From: Mycoplasmoides alvi ATCC 29626
GTDB lineage: Bacteria > Bacillota_I > Bacilli_A > Mycoplasmatales > Mycoplasmoidaceae
Assembly (NCBI RefSeq): GCF_000701785.1
Contig: NZ_KL370824.1
Location: 94,241-158,240, forward strand
Direction of reading: 5' to 3'
DNA: 64,000 nucleotides
In this document: positions 44,480 through 57,349 of the stretch, piece by piece
Layout of the letters: each line of letters opens with the position of its first letter
How positions within the stretch are numbered: the first letter of the stretch is position 1
Notes under the pieces: model-generated
The model's input: only the letters and a program-made list of their open reading frames with translations
The model's database searches: none
What the model was told of the DNA's origin: nothing
Translations under genes and position numbers: made by a program

Positions 44480-47437
44480 ATGTCAAAAAAAAGATTGTCA
44501 TTTGATTTGATACTTAAAAGTACAATAATTTTTGTACTAATGATTTTAAGTATCATTGGTATTGTTTTTGGGTCTTTAAGGATTGCTGATAAAGTTAACC
44601 GTGGTCCTTCTTATGAAGGAACGATTTCTACAACTGTTTACTTCTCTCCTTATGAATCTACTAACACTTCATCACAATCTACTTTAGATTTTACTAAACC
44701 TCGTGTTAGTGCAGATACACAACTAATTCAAGATATCCCAAATATGCTTCAAGGTATATCAGATGTCTATGCAAATCGTTTATATGCTCAAGGATTTAGT
44801 CAAGTTGTTATTAGTTCAAATGTTGCTGATACAAATGCGAAAAATATTGATAGTAGTTTAATGAATCCTTCATGATTGGTTAATAATTCATTACCTTCAA
44901 TTACAGTTACTGTTAATAAACTTAATCCTGAAAAGCGTGAAGAATTAAATTATACTCAACAAGTAATTAGAGAAACAACTTTTGATATTGCAAGAAGTTT
45001 CAAGTTATCATTTGAAACAACTGATGGTATTTCTGTTTTCGATTCTGCATTAACTGGTCAATCAGAATCAACAGTTAATCAAGCTGCTAAGTTTATTCAG
45101 GGTTCAGCAACTGCAACAAGACCTTCTGTAAGTTCTACTGATAGTTCATTAACATTAGAATTAAACATTCCTGGAAGTAATCTAAATGTAACTGATGATG
45201 GTGCTTTGACATACATTAACAAGTTTCTTAATGATAATGGGCATGGTTCTAGTGATTATTTTGTAGGGAATGGACAAGCTAGTGTTGAAGGAACTGCAAC
45301 AGGTCTTTTTAATCCTGGTGCCAATGGAACAACAGTTGAAGGTAATCGTAATTTAATATTATGAAGTGACAAAGATGCTGCTTTGGCATATGTTCGTCAT
45401 ATTTTTAATGTTACTGAATCTAGTTTAGAATTCATTAGTTTTAGTACCCCAGAGCTAAATCTTTGAAAATTTTTACACCGCAGAGATCCTTATGATGGTT
45501 CTACTGATACAACTAAAAATACATCATTAAAACGTTCTTTTTCAAGTGCTAACGAAATTACACTAGATAACCTTTACTATATTTATGCTGCCCCTAGTGC
45601 TTTTAAATCAGCAGCTGCTGACGATTCTTCATCAACTTCAGAAATTTCTACACCACTTGAAACTCGTACTGGTCGTGGTTCACCAAATGATTATTCTTCT
45701 TTGTTTAGTCCATACATTTTATATGAGGCTAGAACAACAAATGCTAAAGATAGCACTCAAAATTCCACTTTGAGTAGTCTTTTTCCTAAAAATCAAACTT
45801 TTAGTCATGGAGGAAATACTAAGTTTGTTTTAACCCAAACTTTAAATGATACTGGATCTTATGCAAATTTAGATTTTGCTACTGCTAGTCGTTTTGCTAA
45901 TTTAATCAACTCAGGTAATTTTAACAATAATGTTCAAATTATTAGTGCTAATTCAAGCGATAATTTACCAATTTTACAATCAACTTTTGTTGAAATTGAT
46001 GCATTTGCAGCTTCAATAATTGCTTTAGGAGTTTTTGTTCTTTTAATTGGAATTATTATTAGTGTTTTATATCGCATTCCAGGGTTGTTTAGTTTTTTAC
46101 CAATTTTACTTGGAGCAGTTTTAAGTTTATTACTTTACAATGAATTTGGTGGAATTATAGATTTATTTACCTTCATTGGTTTGATAGGACTCATTTCAAT
46201 AGGTATTGGCTGTTTACTTTTAATTTTTGAAACATTTAGGCGAAATGTCCGGAATAGTACCTCAATTATTGAGGCTAGTAGGTTAGCTTATAAAAACACT
46301 TTTATGAAAATTGTTGATGTTCATTTAGTGTTATTAATTTTAGGTTTATTTTTAATGTATGTTGGTAAATACCAAGAAAGTGCTTTTGGTGTTTTATTAG
46401 TTGTTGGTACATTTATATCTTTCTTTGTTGTTTATGGATCTTCAACAATTTATATTAAATTATTTATGTCAATGAATAATTGATCAAATCCAAATTTATT
46501 TGTGTTTAAAAAAGATGCAAAATGATTAAATCAAATTACTGGACAATTAAATTTAACTGAAATTCGCAATAAAGAAATTTTAACTTCATCTTTAATGAAT
46601 GTTGATGATGAATTGCAAAATTTATTTAAGCAAAGTTTCAAAAATGTTTTTTTCAACAATAGAACTTTATGATGCTTGTTAATTTGAGCAAGTGTTGTTG
46701 TTTTGGGAGTTATTACCTTAATATTGTTCGGTCTTGGTATTGTTTTACCTTTGGATGCTAGTGTTCAACGTTCTGGTTTATTGATGTTCATTTCAATTTT
46801 AGGTGCAATGGGAATAACTGCACTTTATCTTATTGTTAGGTATCGTTGAATTGTTGTTCTTCCATATTTGGTAACAAGTATAGTTATTTTCTTTATTTTA
46901 ATTTCAACATTATTAATTTTTAATAGCGTAATTGCTTTAAATGTGCAATTTGAAAGTATTTTTGTTTTGTTAATTGCTTGAGTATTTAGTCAGGTAGGAA
47001 TTATTTTTTCGATTTCTTGAAACTATAATTATTGATATAGTTATGTCATTTACAAAAAAGAATCATTAATAAAGTTAACTAATAATAATATTTTTACATC
47101 TAAAGAAATGTTTACTTGCTATATGGCACTACCTTTAATTGGGATGTTAATTCTGTCATTATTTAATTTAGGTGGTGATGGAATGCTTACTAGTGACTCC
47201 TTGAATGGCTTTATGTTTGTTTTATTAGCAATTTTAGCTATTTCAATTTTCTTTTCGACTATTGCAGTCCAAATATTATTTAGTCAACTTTTAGGTTTAA
47301 TGATGCTTGCGCGCCAATCACTTATGAATAAAACAAAGAAAAAATTAGAAGTTCGTTATGAAAGAACTGATTATGACCGTTTTGATGAACAAATTATTCC
47401 TGGAATTAATGACAATCGAATAGGAAGACAATATTAA
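44480..47437 (+). CDS. secDF: Protein-export membrane protein SecDF (fused)
   Basis: 985 residues. One N-terminal helix (about 10-33) is followed by a large external domain (to about 500), then two blocks of membrane helices (about 503-650 and 730-935), the SecD and SecF halves of an RND-type translocation motor. In the SecD half, EIDAFAASIIALGVFVLLIG starts TM2. The SecF half has almost no external loop between its first two helices, unlike classical SecF with a P1-like domain. It uses proton flow to complete secretion through SecYEG, and would serve the many lipoproteins here. apt follows after five bases. Confidence 0.82.
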
Positions 47438-47442
47438 TTTCT

Positions 47443-47979
47443 ATGACTGAAAAAATGAAACAAAAAATTGATGCTAAAATCTTTAAAATTGCTAATTTTC
47501 CAATTAAAGATATGTTGTTTTATGATATTACTCCATTAATTAATGATGCTGAATTATTTTCAAAAATTATTGATCAAATGAAAAGATTTGCAAAACAACT
47601 TGATGTTGATGCAATTATAGCTCCTGAATCTCGTGGTTTTATTTTTGGTTCTGCTTTAGCATATGCGACTAAATTACCATTTATTGTTGTTCGTAAACCA
47701 AATAAATTACCAAGGAAAACACTACGTGAAAATTATTCATTAGAATATAATGACAATGCTGCTCTAGAAATTCACAAAGATGCTATATTACCTAATCAAA
47801 AATTATTACTTGTTGATGATTTATTAGCTACAGCAGGAACTGTTAAAGCTATTTCTCGTTTAATTAAGAGATCTGGTGGAAAGCTGGCTGGTTATAGTTT
47901 TTTAATTGAACTAGAAAGTTTAAAAGGTCGAAAATTATTGAATAATAAATTGCCATTAAATGTAATAATTAAATATTAA
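47443..47979 (+). CDS. apt: Adenine phosphoribosyltransferase
   Basis: 178 residues. The PRPP-binding motif is LLVDDLLATAGTVKA, with APESRGFIFG and FVVRKPNKLPRKT as the other conserved blocks. It makes AMP from adenine and PRPP; purine salvage is essential in mollicutes. It is tightly linked to secDF and 34 bases before the ECF transporter genes. Confidence 0.95.
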   Translation: MTEKMKQKIDAKIFKIANFPIKDMLFYDITPLINDAELFSKIIDQMKRFAKQLDVDAIIAPESRGFIFGSALAYATKLPFIVVRKPNKLPRKTLRENYSLEYNDNAALEIHKDAILPNQKLLLVDDLLATAGTVKAISRLIKRSGGKLAGYSFLIELESLKGRKLLNNKLPLNVIIKY

Positions 47980-48013
47980 ACATATATTTCAAAATAACAT
48001 AGAGTAAAACAAA

Positions 48014-48859
48014 ATGGAAACAAATTCATCATCTAATGCAGTAATTAGATTTCAAAATGTAAGTTTTGCTTATAGTGAAGATTTTGTTGTTAAAAATGTT
48101 ACTTTTGAAATTAAACAAAATGAATATGTTTGCATCATTGGACATAATGGTTCTGGTAAATCAACAATTTCTAAGTTGTTATCTGGGATTTTGAGACCTC
48201 AATTAGGTAATATTTACTTGTATGATCATTTAGTTGATAAAAATAGTGTTAAATTTTTACGTGATAACATTGGTATTATTTTCCAAAATCCTGATAATCA
48301 ATTTATTGGAATAACTGCAGAGGATGACATTGCATTTGGATTAGAAAATCGTAAGATTCCTCGGGAAGAAATGATTAAGATTGTAAATGATGTCGCAAAG
48401 CAAGTTCAAATTGAAAATATTCTTAAATACGAACCCCATAAATTATCTGGAGGTCAGAAGCAACGTGTAGCAATTGCTGGAATTTTAGCAATTAATCCTA
48501 ATGTTATTATTTTTGATGAATCTACATCAATGCTTGATCCTAAGGGTAAAATGGACATAAAACAATTTATGATTTCTTTAAAAAATCGTGGTAAATCAAT
48601 TATTTCTATAACTCATGATATGGAAGAAGTTATTTATTGTGATCGCGTTTTTGTTATGGATGAAGGCAATTTAATTAAACAAGGAACTCCAAAAGAAATT
48701 TTTGCTGACACGTCTTTTTTACGAAAAATTAAATTGGATATTCCTTTTACATTGTCATTGGCACAGCAATTAAGTGAATTTAATAATAAAATTGAACCAA
48801 CATTAGATTATAATGAACTAATTGAAGGGATTGCATCATGCTTAAAAAAACAAAACTAG
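48014..48859 (+). CDS. ecfA1: ECF transporter ATPase EcfA1
   Basis: 281 residues, an ABC ATPase. Walker A GHNGSGKST, Q-loop IIFQNPDNQF, signature KLSGGQKQRVAIAG, Walker B VIIFDESTSMLDP and switch His in SITHD. The C-terminal extension is that of energy-coupling factor ATPases. Asp-Glu-Ser in place of Asp-Glu-Pro is typical of EcfA1. With EcfA2 and EcfT it forms the shared energising module for vitamin-binding S components; none of these is in the window. It overlaps the start of ecfA2 by 22 bases. Confidence 0.93.
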   Translation: METNSSSNAVIRFQNVSFAYSEDFVVKNVTFEIKQNEYVCIIGHNGSGKSTISKLLSGILRPQLGNIYLYDHLVDKNSVKFLRDNIGIIFQNPDNQFIGITAEDDIAFGLENRKIPREEMIKIVNDVAKQVQIENILKYEPHKLSGGQKQRVAIAGILAINPNVIIFDESTSMLDPKGKMDIKQFMISLKNRGKSIISITHDMEEVIYCDRVFVMDEGNLIKQGTPKEIFADTSFLRKIKLDIPFTLSLAQQLSEFNNKIEPTLDYNELIEGIASCLKKQN

Positions 48860-49758
48860 CATCACCGCTTCAGCGTGATGAATTCTTATTAGTTGATAAT
48901 TTATCTTGTATATTTAATGAAAAGACATCAGATGCTTTTGTTGCTTTAAGTAATATTAGTTATACCTTTAAAGAAAACAAAATTTATTGCATTATTGGAG
49001 ATTCTGGTAGCGGCAAGTCTACATTAGTTTCACATTTTAATGGTTTATTAGTTTCTAAGTATGGTGATATTTGAATTCGTGATTTTTATTTAGGAGGCCA
49101 TAAACGTAAAGTTAAAAACATTAAAAAATTAAGAAAAATTATTTCTATGGTTTTTCAATTTCCTGAATATCAATTATTTAAAGACACAGTTGAACATGAT
49201 ATCATGTTTGGTCCAGTTGCCTTAGGCGCTTCTAAACAAGAAGGTCAAAGGTTAGCAGAAATTTATTTGAATAAAATGGGTTTGGACAATTCATATTTAG
49301 AAAAAAGTCCATTTGAATTATCAGGCGGCCAAAAAAGAAGGGTTGCAATTGCTGGTATTTTGGCAATTGAATCTGAAGCAATTATTTTTGATGAACCAAC
49401 AGCAGGATTAGATCCACAAGGCGAGAATGAAATGATGAAAATTATTTTTGAAGAAAAAGCCAATAATAAAACTGTTTTTGTTATTACTCATCAAATGGAA
49501 AAAGTTCTTGAAATTGCTGATGAAATTATTGTTATGTCAAAGGGTCAAATTATTAAGCATGGAACACCATATGAAATTTTTACTGATAATTATTTACTAG
49601 AGAACACCACAATTATTATTCCACCAGTTATTAAGGTAATTAAGGATCTTGTAAATAAAAATCCAAAATTTTTAAAACTTTATAAATATGAACCAAGGAC
49701 TGTCAAACAATTAGCTATTGCAATTAATTCAATAATTAATGAGGAAAATAATGAATAG
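48838..49758 (+). CDS. ecfA2: ECF transporter ATPase EcfA2
   Basis: 306 residues. Walker A GDSGSGKST, Q-loop MVFQFPEYQLF (typical EcfA2), signature ELSGGQKRRVAIAG, Walker B IIFDEPTAGLDP and VITHQM. The start ATG 48838 lies inside ecfA1, as usual for this pair. The TGA at 49072 is Trp. It ends overlapping the ecfT start by eight bases. Confidence 0.93.
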
Positions 49759-50965
49759 TTTTATTAATGGTTATATTTTAAGAAACTCATTTGTTCATAA
49801 AATGAACCCAGTTTTAAAAATTTTAATTTTTATTTGTTTTGTTATTTTAATTTTATTACCATTAGGACTAATTTTTCAATCATTTATTTTTATTTTAGCA
49901 ACTGCTATTTTTTTTATTGCAAAATTACCATACCGAATTTATTTAAATAACTTAAAGCCTGTTATTTTTATGTTTGTTATTTTGCTTTTTATTAATTGAT
50001 TTACTTACCGTAACCCAGGATTTATTGAAATTTTTAATGGATATAGTAGAAATAATTTTCTACAAATTGGTTATTATAATGATACATTTTTATCAAATAT
50101 TTATGATCAAACTAATTTTGCTTTTTTTTTCGATCCACAAAAATTTCCTAATTTTCATGTTCGATTAGATGGTATTGATCAACCAGTTAATTCATATCAA
50201 GATTTTTTATTGTTACTAAAAAATAAAGGTTTTGATAATGTAATAGATCATAATGGTCAATTAGCTCTTAGTGATAATTACAAATTAATAATTGGTCATT
50301 TTTTTGGTTCTAATATTGTTGGTTTAAATCTAGTTACAAATAATAATATGCATATCATTGAACCGTTAATGCAATTTAATGGATATTCTTTTTCTGTTCG
50401 GGCGATAATTATGGCTTTATTTATTACTCAGAAAATCCATATCATGATTATTTTGGCAATTATTTTAACTTCAACAAGTACATCAATTGAATTGTCATTT
50501 GCGATTGAACAAATGTTATCACCATTTAAAATTTTTAAACTTCCTGTTAGTGCTTTAGCAATGACAATTAGTATTGCAATTAGGTTTGTACCATCCTTAT
50601 TGCTTGAATCACAAAGAATTTTAAATGCACAAGCATCTAGAGGAATTGACTTTAAAAATGGTAATTTTATTGAACGTGGGCATGCTTTAGTTTCATTAAT
50701 TGTGCCAATGGTTTCAATTGCTTTTAGAAATGCTAATGAAATTTCTAATGCAATGGAAGCTCGTGCTTATAATTCTAGATATGCAAGAACACGTTACCGG
50801 ATCTTTAAAATCCATTTTAAAGATTGATTAATTTATTTATTAATTATGATTTTTTTAGGTTTTGGAATATTTGTGACAATTAAATTAGTCTTTTTTGCAT
50901 TTTTTGGTTCAGCAGCTTGAATGACTCAGGGAATAGGAAGCAATGTCAAAGTCTTCAATTCTTAA
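49751..50965 (+). CDS. ecfT: ECF transporter transmembrane subunit EcfT
   Basis: 404 residues. Membrane helices cover about 25-90 and 205-290, with one more near the C-terminus. The coupling motifs are NAQASRGIDF and SNAMEARAYNS, each with the Ala-Arg pair that docks on the ATPases. The insert of about 110 residues between the first helices (about 85-205, hydrophilic) makes it longer than the ~265 residues of most EcfT. I chose ATG 49751, with GAGGA just upstream, over ATG 49739. It overlaps truA by 23 bases. Confidence 0.88.
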
Positions 50966-51707
50966 ATCAAAAAATAACTTAACTAGGTATTGTTTTAAAA
51001 TTAGTTACAATGGTTCAAAATTTAATGGATGAGCAATTCAAACAAATTATAAAACAATTCAAGGTGACCTTCAAAATGTTTTATTTGATTTGTATAAACA
51101 AAAAATAATAGTGTATGGTTCTGGTAGAACTGATTCAGGTGTTCATGCCATTGAGCAGGTCTTTCATTTTGATGCTCCAAGTTATATATCAATTAAAGGA
51201 ATTCTTTCTAAATTGAATAATTACAATAAAGGTTTGTGACACGTATTTGGGGGTAAGATCTTAAATACTCCATTTCATGCTCGATTTAATGTTAAAAACA
51301 AAACTTATCTTTATAAAATAAAATTAGTAAATGTAGTTGACCCTTTAAGTTATGATTTTTTTTGACAAATTTTAGAAAATATATCACTAAAAAAATTAAG
51401 AGATATTACAAAATTGTTTAAAGGTGAACATGATTTTTTGTCATTTACAACTGAATATTCTAAAAATTCAATTAAAAAAATAAATGATATTAAAATTTCC
51501 AAACAAAAAAATTTAATTCAAATAAAAATAAATGGTTCTGGATTTCTAAGACATATGGTTAGAATGATTGTTGGTTGTATGGTAAGTTTTGCTAGTGGTA
51601 AAATAACTTTTGATGATTGTCTTGAGTTGTTTAAAAATCCTAAGAAAGGAAGTGCAATTTTTAAAGCACCTTCATCAGGTTTATATTTATTAAAGGTTAT
51701 TTATTAA
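50943..51707 (+). CDS. truA: tRNA pseudouridine synthase A
   Basis: 254 residues. Catalytic Asp in GSGRTDSGVHA (about residue 63), with FHARFN and GSGFLRHMVRMIVG as conserved blocks. TruA modifies uridines 38-40 in the anticodon stem-loop. The linkage ecfA1-ecfA2-ecfT-truA is ancestral in Firmicutes. The start overlaps ecfT. Confidence 0.95.
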
Positions 51708-51711
51708 ATTT

Positions 51712-52539
51712 ATGAATTTTGATAATATTCGAAATGATGTTAAGTATCTTTTATTTGATTTAGATGGGACATTAGTTAATAATGAACGCTATTTGACTGA
51801 TGAAAATGCTAAATTATCAACTTTATTGCCATCTTTAAATTTAAAACATTCAATTATCACTGGTAGACCTTCATTTATGTTTCAGAAAGAAATTGATGAA
51901 ATTAAACCAACAATTCCTATTATTGCTTGTAATGGTGCCCATATTTTTGATGGTAATGAGATTTTGTATTCAACATTTATAGATCAAAATGTTGTTAATG
52001 AATTAATTCATTATTTAATAAAAGAAAAATTAAATTTTTATTTGTATACTTCTACTCAAATTTATACATTTCCTAATGACTTTGCGCATGTAAATAGATG
52101 AAAAGAAATTATTCAAAAACTTCCATTAAACTATCAATGAAAAATAGATGGTATTAATTTTTACAATTTTCATGATCCAGTTACTAAATTTTTGGTTTCT
52201 AGTTCGGAGCAAGATGTGGTATTTAATAAAATTAAATCAATATTTAGAGATAAGTTATATTTGGCAAAAAGCACTTCTAGTTCAATTGATATTGGTAAAC
52301 CTATGGTTGATAAAGGTAGCGGATTAGTTAAATTAATGCAAAAATTAAATATTGATCCAAGTCAAATTATGGTTTTTGGAGATGGTGGAAATGATATCCC
52401 AATGTTCAAAATAGCAAAATATAGTGTTGCATTATCAAATGCAGCCCAATTTGTTAAAGATGCTGCCACATTCATTACTGATTTGGACAATAATAATAGT
52501 GGCGTTTACCACTTTATTAAAAAAATATGAAATTTATAA
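51712..52539 (+). CDS. Cof-type HAD phosphatase
   Basis: 275 residues. Motif I LLFDLDGTLVNN, motif II SIITGR, Lys in the cap-to-core link, and motif III/IV FGDGGNDIPMFKIA. The C2 cap places it in the Cof/YidA group, which dephosphorylates sugar phosphates, phospholipid headgroups or flavin nucleotides; substrate open. It follows truA by four bases and ends the operon. The TGA near the C-terminus is Trp. Confidence 0.9.
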
Positions 52540-52588
52540 GTAACTAGATATTAGTTGAAAACAAATTAATTTTTTAGTTTTATTAAAT

Positions 52589-54373
52589 TTATTTTTTAAT
52601 AATCTTTTTTATTTTGATTATTGCTCCATAAAGTATTAGTATTAATAAACTTATTGTCATGCCTATAATTAGTCAAATCGAAATGATAAAAAAAGTTTTA
52701 TCAATTGGTACAATAGTTTCAGAGTTTGATGGTGATTTTGTTGGAAAATGCAATTCATTTGGTTTTAAAATATCAAATTCATAAGATTTCCTTGGATCAT
52801 AGGTATCAAAAAATATTAAAGAATATGGTGTGATAATATTGTTATCGTTAATTTCTACAATTTCATTTTTTAATAATTGAATAGGTTTACTAGTTATATC
52901 ACAAACTTGATTCATTTTTTTATTCGTAGAAGTATATAAACCTGAGTATGTTACATATGTTTTTCCAGGATAATTATTTTCAAGTGAATTGACTGCATAT
53001 ATTGAATCATATGTTAATGCAGTTTTATATTCATATAAAAAACCTACTTCAACAATACCTTTTTTAGTAAAAACAATAGAGCCATTTGATAAAAGAATAT
53101 CATCACTTGATATATTACCTGGATACAAAGATTCACCAAATTTTTTACCTTTTAATCCATAAATTCCATCTGTTGCAACGATTCCGCAGTCAAATTTATC
53201 TATAATATTTTTTGGCATTGATTGAAATTTTCCAGCAAATCAATATATTCCATATGAAGTAAAAATATATGCATATGTTATTTTGTAAAAACTTTTTTGA
53301 TTCAAAACAGTTGTTCTGTAGTTGGATAAAATATCTGGTGTGCATATTTGAATACCATCTGAATTATATACACCATCAGAAGTTGCAACCAAGGTTTGAG
53401 AGTAAGATGAACTAATGTCAAAAAAATTAAGTAAATTTAGTTTTCCAGGAACCCTAAATTTGTCTATTAAAATTTCTGTGCCATTACTATTAAAAACACC
53501 TTTATTTGTTACTATAATTTTTCCACCCATTAAAATAACATCACTTTTTCTAACCAATCCAGTAAATTCATAAACAAGAAGCTTTGATCCATCATTTTTA
53601 AAAATACCTTTAGTGGTTGCAATCATATAAGGTGTTACTTGTATAATTTCATCTTTTTTTATATTATTTGGAAATTCATTATTTAATATTTTGATACCTT
53701 TTTCTGTATTGAAAATACCATATTTTGTTACAAGGATAATTGAAGTTTGAAATAAAATATCATCAATTTGAGGTTTTGATCAAATATCATTGAAAAGATG
53801 TTTAATAATTACTTTTTTATCTGGATATGAATATGAGTATCAAAAACAGCCTCTTTTTGAAGCAATAAAATGTTCTGAAAAGTATATGATATCAGCTTTT
53901 TTAAATGGACCAATTGAAATTTTAGTTACAAACGGAATCTTAACTTCATCTGCATTAATAGTTAAAAAACCAACACCAGTTCTTAGTGCTTTTATTTCAA
54001 ATTCTCCATTACCATAATCTTTTATTTCAGCTAAATCTAAGGAATTAATTTTAGCTTTAACATTACTTAAATATTTGTAATTTGTAACTTGAAAAGTACA
54101 AAAAGGTTCTAAATCAGTCATTACTAATGCTTCATTTATTGGGATATTAGTTTCAATTCTTTTGTATTCTGTTTTTATTGAAGTTAATTTATTTTGTTGC
54201 AAAAGATCAAAATTATTTTGAGAATAATTCATTTTTTCATTTTTTAAAAATTCACTATGCAACAAATTTTGATTGCTTGCAGATATTCCAATGTTAATTG
54301 AAGAAGCAACTATAAAAAAACTAAATAAAGTTTTTTTAAAAAAAGGTATTTTGGTTACTAAAAGTTTATTCAT
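52589..54373 (-). CDS. Surface protein with propeller-like repeats, C-terminal anchor
   Basis: 594 residues. The N-terminus has a signal sequence (KKTLFSFFIVASSINIGISA) without a lipobox Cys. From about residue 190, units of roughly 45 residues repeat: ILVTKYGIFNTEKG, MIATTKGIFKNDGS, IIVTNKGVFNSNGT, TLVATSDGVYNSDG and GIVATDGIYGLKG. This strand-turn pattern, with V-x-T-x-x-G-I/V at each start, resembles a seven- or eight-bladed beta-propeller. One membrane helix near the C-terminus (IGMTISLLILILYGAI) and a Lys-rich tail follow. Divergent from the gene at 54699; no characterised homologue recognised. Confidence 0.72.
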
Positions 54374-54698
54374 TTAAAGAGATTCACACATTAATTTATA
54401 TGATTTAAGTAATTTATATTTGCTAATTATTTTTAAATTTAAAAGGCAAAAACCAAGTGCTTTAAATCTTTGTATTCTTTTAAAATTAAAAATTGTTAAC
54501 TTAAAAATTTAAAGAATACTTTTTTAATTCTAATCCTAAAAAAGATTATTTAAGAATTAAATTATTTTAAATAGATTTTAATTATTTAAATTTTTTAAAT
54601 AAAGTTACTAATAATTCTTTTTTGTGTTATTGTCTTATACATAAACATTTAGTTATTAAATCTTTATCTTTAAATTTTTATGAATGGATTGAATTTGT
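54374..54698. other. Divergent control region for two surface proteins
   Basis: About 325 bases of very AT-rich DNA that must hold both promoters. No clear -35/-10 pair or repeat tract was found. Confidence 0.4.
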
Positions 54699-57125
54699 AT
54701 GAATATTAATAAATCTAAAAATGAATTAAAAAAATTTAAGCATTTAAGGTTTAGTTTAAAACTATTTATTTCATTTTTTTTAGTATTTATTGTAGCATTA
54801 TCAACAATTTCATTATTGTATTTTAATTATTTTACTATCAGTCAAGATCGAAAAAAAATTAATCACCAAAAAATATCTTCTTTATCACTAAATAAAACAA
54901 AAAAATCAATTGATAGTGATTTTTCAAATGTTGTTATAAGAAGAAATCCTATTAATAACTTTAGTGGTCTTGATGTATCTAAAAATAATAATCAAAAAGC
55001 TAAAAAATTAGTTTTAACAACAAAAAAAATTGGTAAAACAAATTTTTATGGAGTTGGTTTAGTTGATGATCATCTTAACATCATAAATAACTGATTACTA
55101 TCAAATGTAGAAAACATTGATACTAGTTTGAACTACACAACAAATATTATTCCTGGAAAAAATCAAAATACTTTTTTTGTTTTAGCTGGTATAAGTAATT
55201 TAGCAAAGGCTTTAAACATTGTTTATGATTATTATAATTCATCTCAAATTTATTTTGATGATGTTGTTAAAACTAATTTAGATCATGCTCCATCTATCAA
55301 AATTTTTAAAATTCATGTTGATAATGATATTATTTCATCAGATTTAGATGATCCTTACTATGAATTTGTTTATCCAGAATTTTCTGATCAATTTTCTCCA
55401 GGACCAATTAAACAATATGCAGGATTACTTTTTTTTGATCGTTTAGGTATTTTTTGCTCAACTAAAAATCAACAGGATATTAACAATCATATTTACTATG
55501 GAGCTGGTGGATATTATCAATATTTGTTTTATGGTCAGTTGTTTGCTTATAATTATGAAAATTTAAACGAAGATGAATTTGCACTAATTAGTTCGCAACT
55601 AGGACCTGACATTGAAATGGGAAATTTGTATGCATATTACAACAAAAAATATAAATCATGCATGTCAGCATTAGACAATGATATGTTTTTGCATGATCAA
55701 TTAAGTAGTGTTTTTTGACACACACCATCAGATTTTCATCATGCATATGAAATAAATGAACAATATAAATCTAAGAATAAATTCTCATATACAATTCAAT
55801 ATCCAGATGGTCATATTGGAAATGCATCTGATGAAGATTCATTAACAACAAAAGCAGCTATATCAATTGCATTTATGATGGATTTTGCTATTCAAAATCC
55901 AGTACCGTTTGGTGATAAATCTCAAATTTATTATCCTAATGTAATGCATCATCAATTTGATTGAGTTCATAGTTCAACTTATATTTTTACACCTGGATGA
56001 TTTTTGTTTTTACCTAGAACTTCATCCGTTAAATATTCATATTTTGTTCATAAACGCGATTTAAAACCTTTGAATATTTGATTTCATACAGTTGCAATAT
56101 CATATGATGAAAATTCAAAAAATTACTATTCACTTTTTGCTGGCCCAGGTTATTTATGCGAAAATGTATGCGAATATTTATATTGTAAATTTGATTATTT
56201 TCAAAATGATGATTCAACTAGTTTATATGATGCAACACCTATAATTTCATCTGAAACAAATCTAATTAGTTCCTCTTATACAACTGGTGAACAAGCTGAT
56301 ATTCCAATTTTTTCTAAACCTTTTGTTGGCAATTTTTTTTCAGAAAATAAAATTTTAGTTTTTTTTAATGGTGCAACTTACAATGATGAAAAATGAGGAG
56401 TTTTTATTAGAGATAAATTTTATTGAATTAAATTTATTTCTGGAGGTGCTTTTTATTTCACACCTACATTAGTTAACTTCACTTATGATAATCAAAGTAA
56501 AATTTTAAGTTATTTTGATAATGAAAATATTTATTCGATCATTTTAGATGATAATTTACCAGTGGCAAAAAACATATCCAAAAAATTTTTAATGTCATTA
56601 AATAGTTTTACTTTTATTGATAGTGGTTCAATGATAGATAAACAAATAATTTGTAGTTTTGATGGTATTAATAAAATTGAAGCTACATGGTATAAAGTTT
56701 ATGATACTTTTAACAAAAAAATTTATTACTATATTTCTGAATCAAGTATTGATAAAAATAACAAAGCAAGTATTATAGATACTTTGGATTGATATGAAAT
56801 CGGTCATTCAAATTTAAAAAATGATGAAAATTTTACACCAACTGAGAAAAAACAATCTATTAAAGAAATTTTAAGTAAAAAACCAAATGATTTAAAAAAA
56901 TTGTTTAATTTTTCACAACGTACTTCTGGAACCATCAAAGAATTAGAAAATCGTGGTTTTTTAATTGTTAATATAACCAAAGATACAATAGGAATTGCTG
57001 AAATTATTTTTTATAAAAATAATTTGCTAATTGGATTTGCAAATAAGCATAAGGATACAGAAATTATTTCAAAAAATGAATATCCATTTTATGCTAACTA
57101 TACAAATGTTTTCAAACAAAATTAA
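54699..57125 (+). CDS. Large signal-anchored surface protein, function unknown
   Basis: 808 residues. A basic N-terminus (NINKSKNELKKFKHLRF) and one helix (about 24-46, LFISFFLVFIVALSTISLL) suggest a type II anchor; the rest would be outside. The body is rich in Tyr, Phe, Asn and Asp, with aromatic beta-strand patterns (SYFVHKRDLK, YGAGGYYQYLFYGQLFAY). No catalytic motif, lipobox or C-terminal helix is seen. Divergent from the propeller-like gene, so the two may be co-regulated and work together. All TGA codons are read as Trp; the frame is intact. Confidence 0.7.
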
Positions 57126-57349
57126 AGGTTTTATTAAATAATAAATTAATTCCTTTTTATTTTTTTGTTTTAAAAATTAGATTTTTACTTAATATTTGAT
57201 AGTGATTTTAAGTGTGAATAAAATTAATATTAGATTAATATTTAATGAATTTATAATTAATTAGATATTTATTATGTATCAAGTTTATGTATTTAATTTA
57301 AACAATAACATTTTTGTTTTTTAAAAAATTGGGATTTAGATTGTTTACA

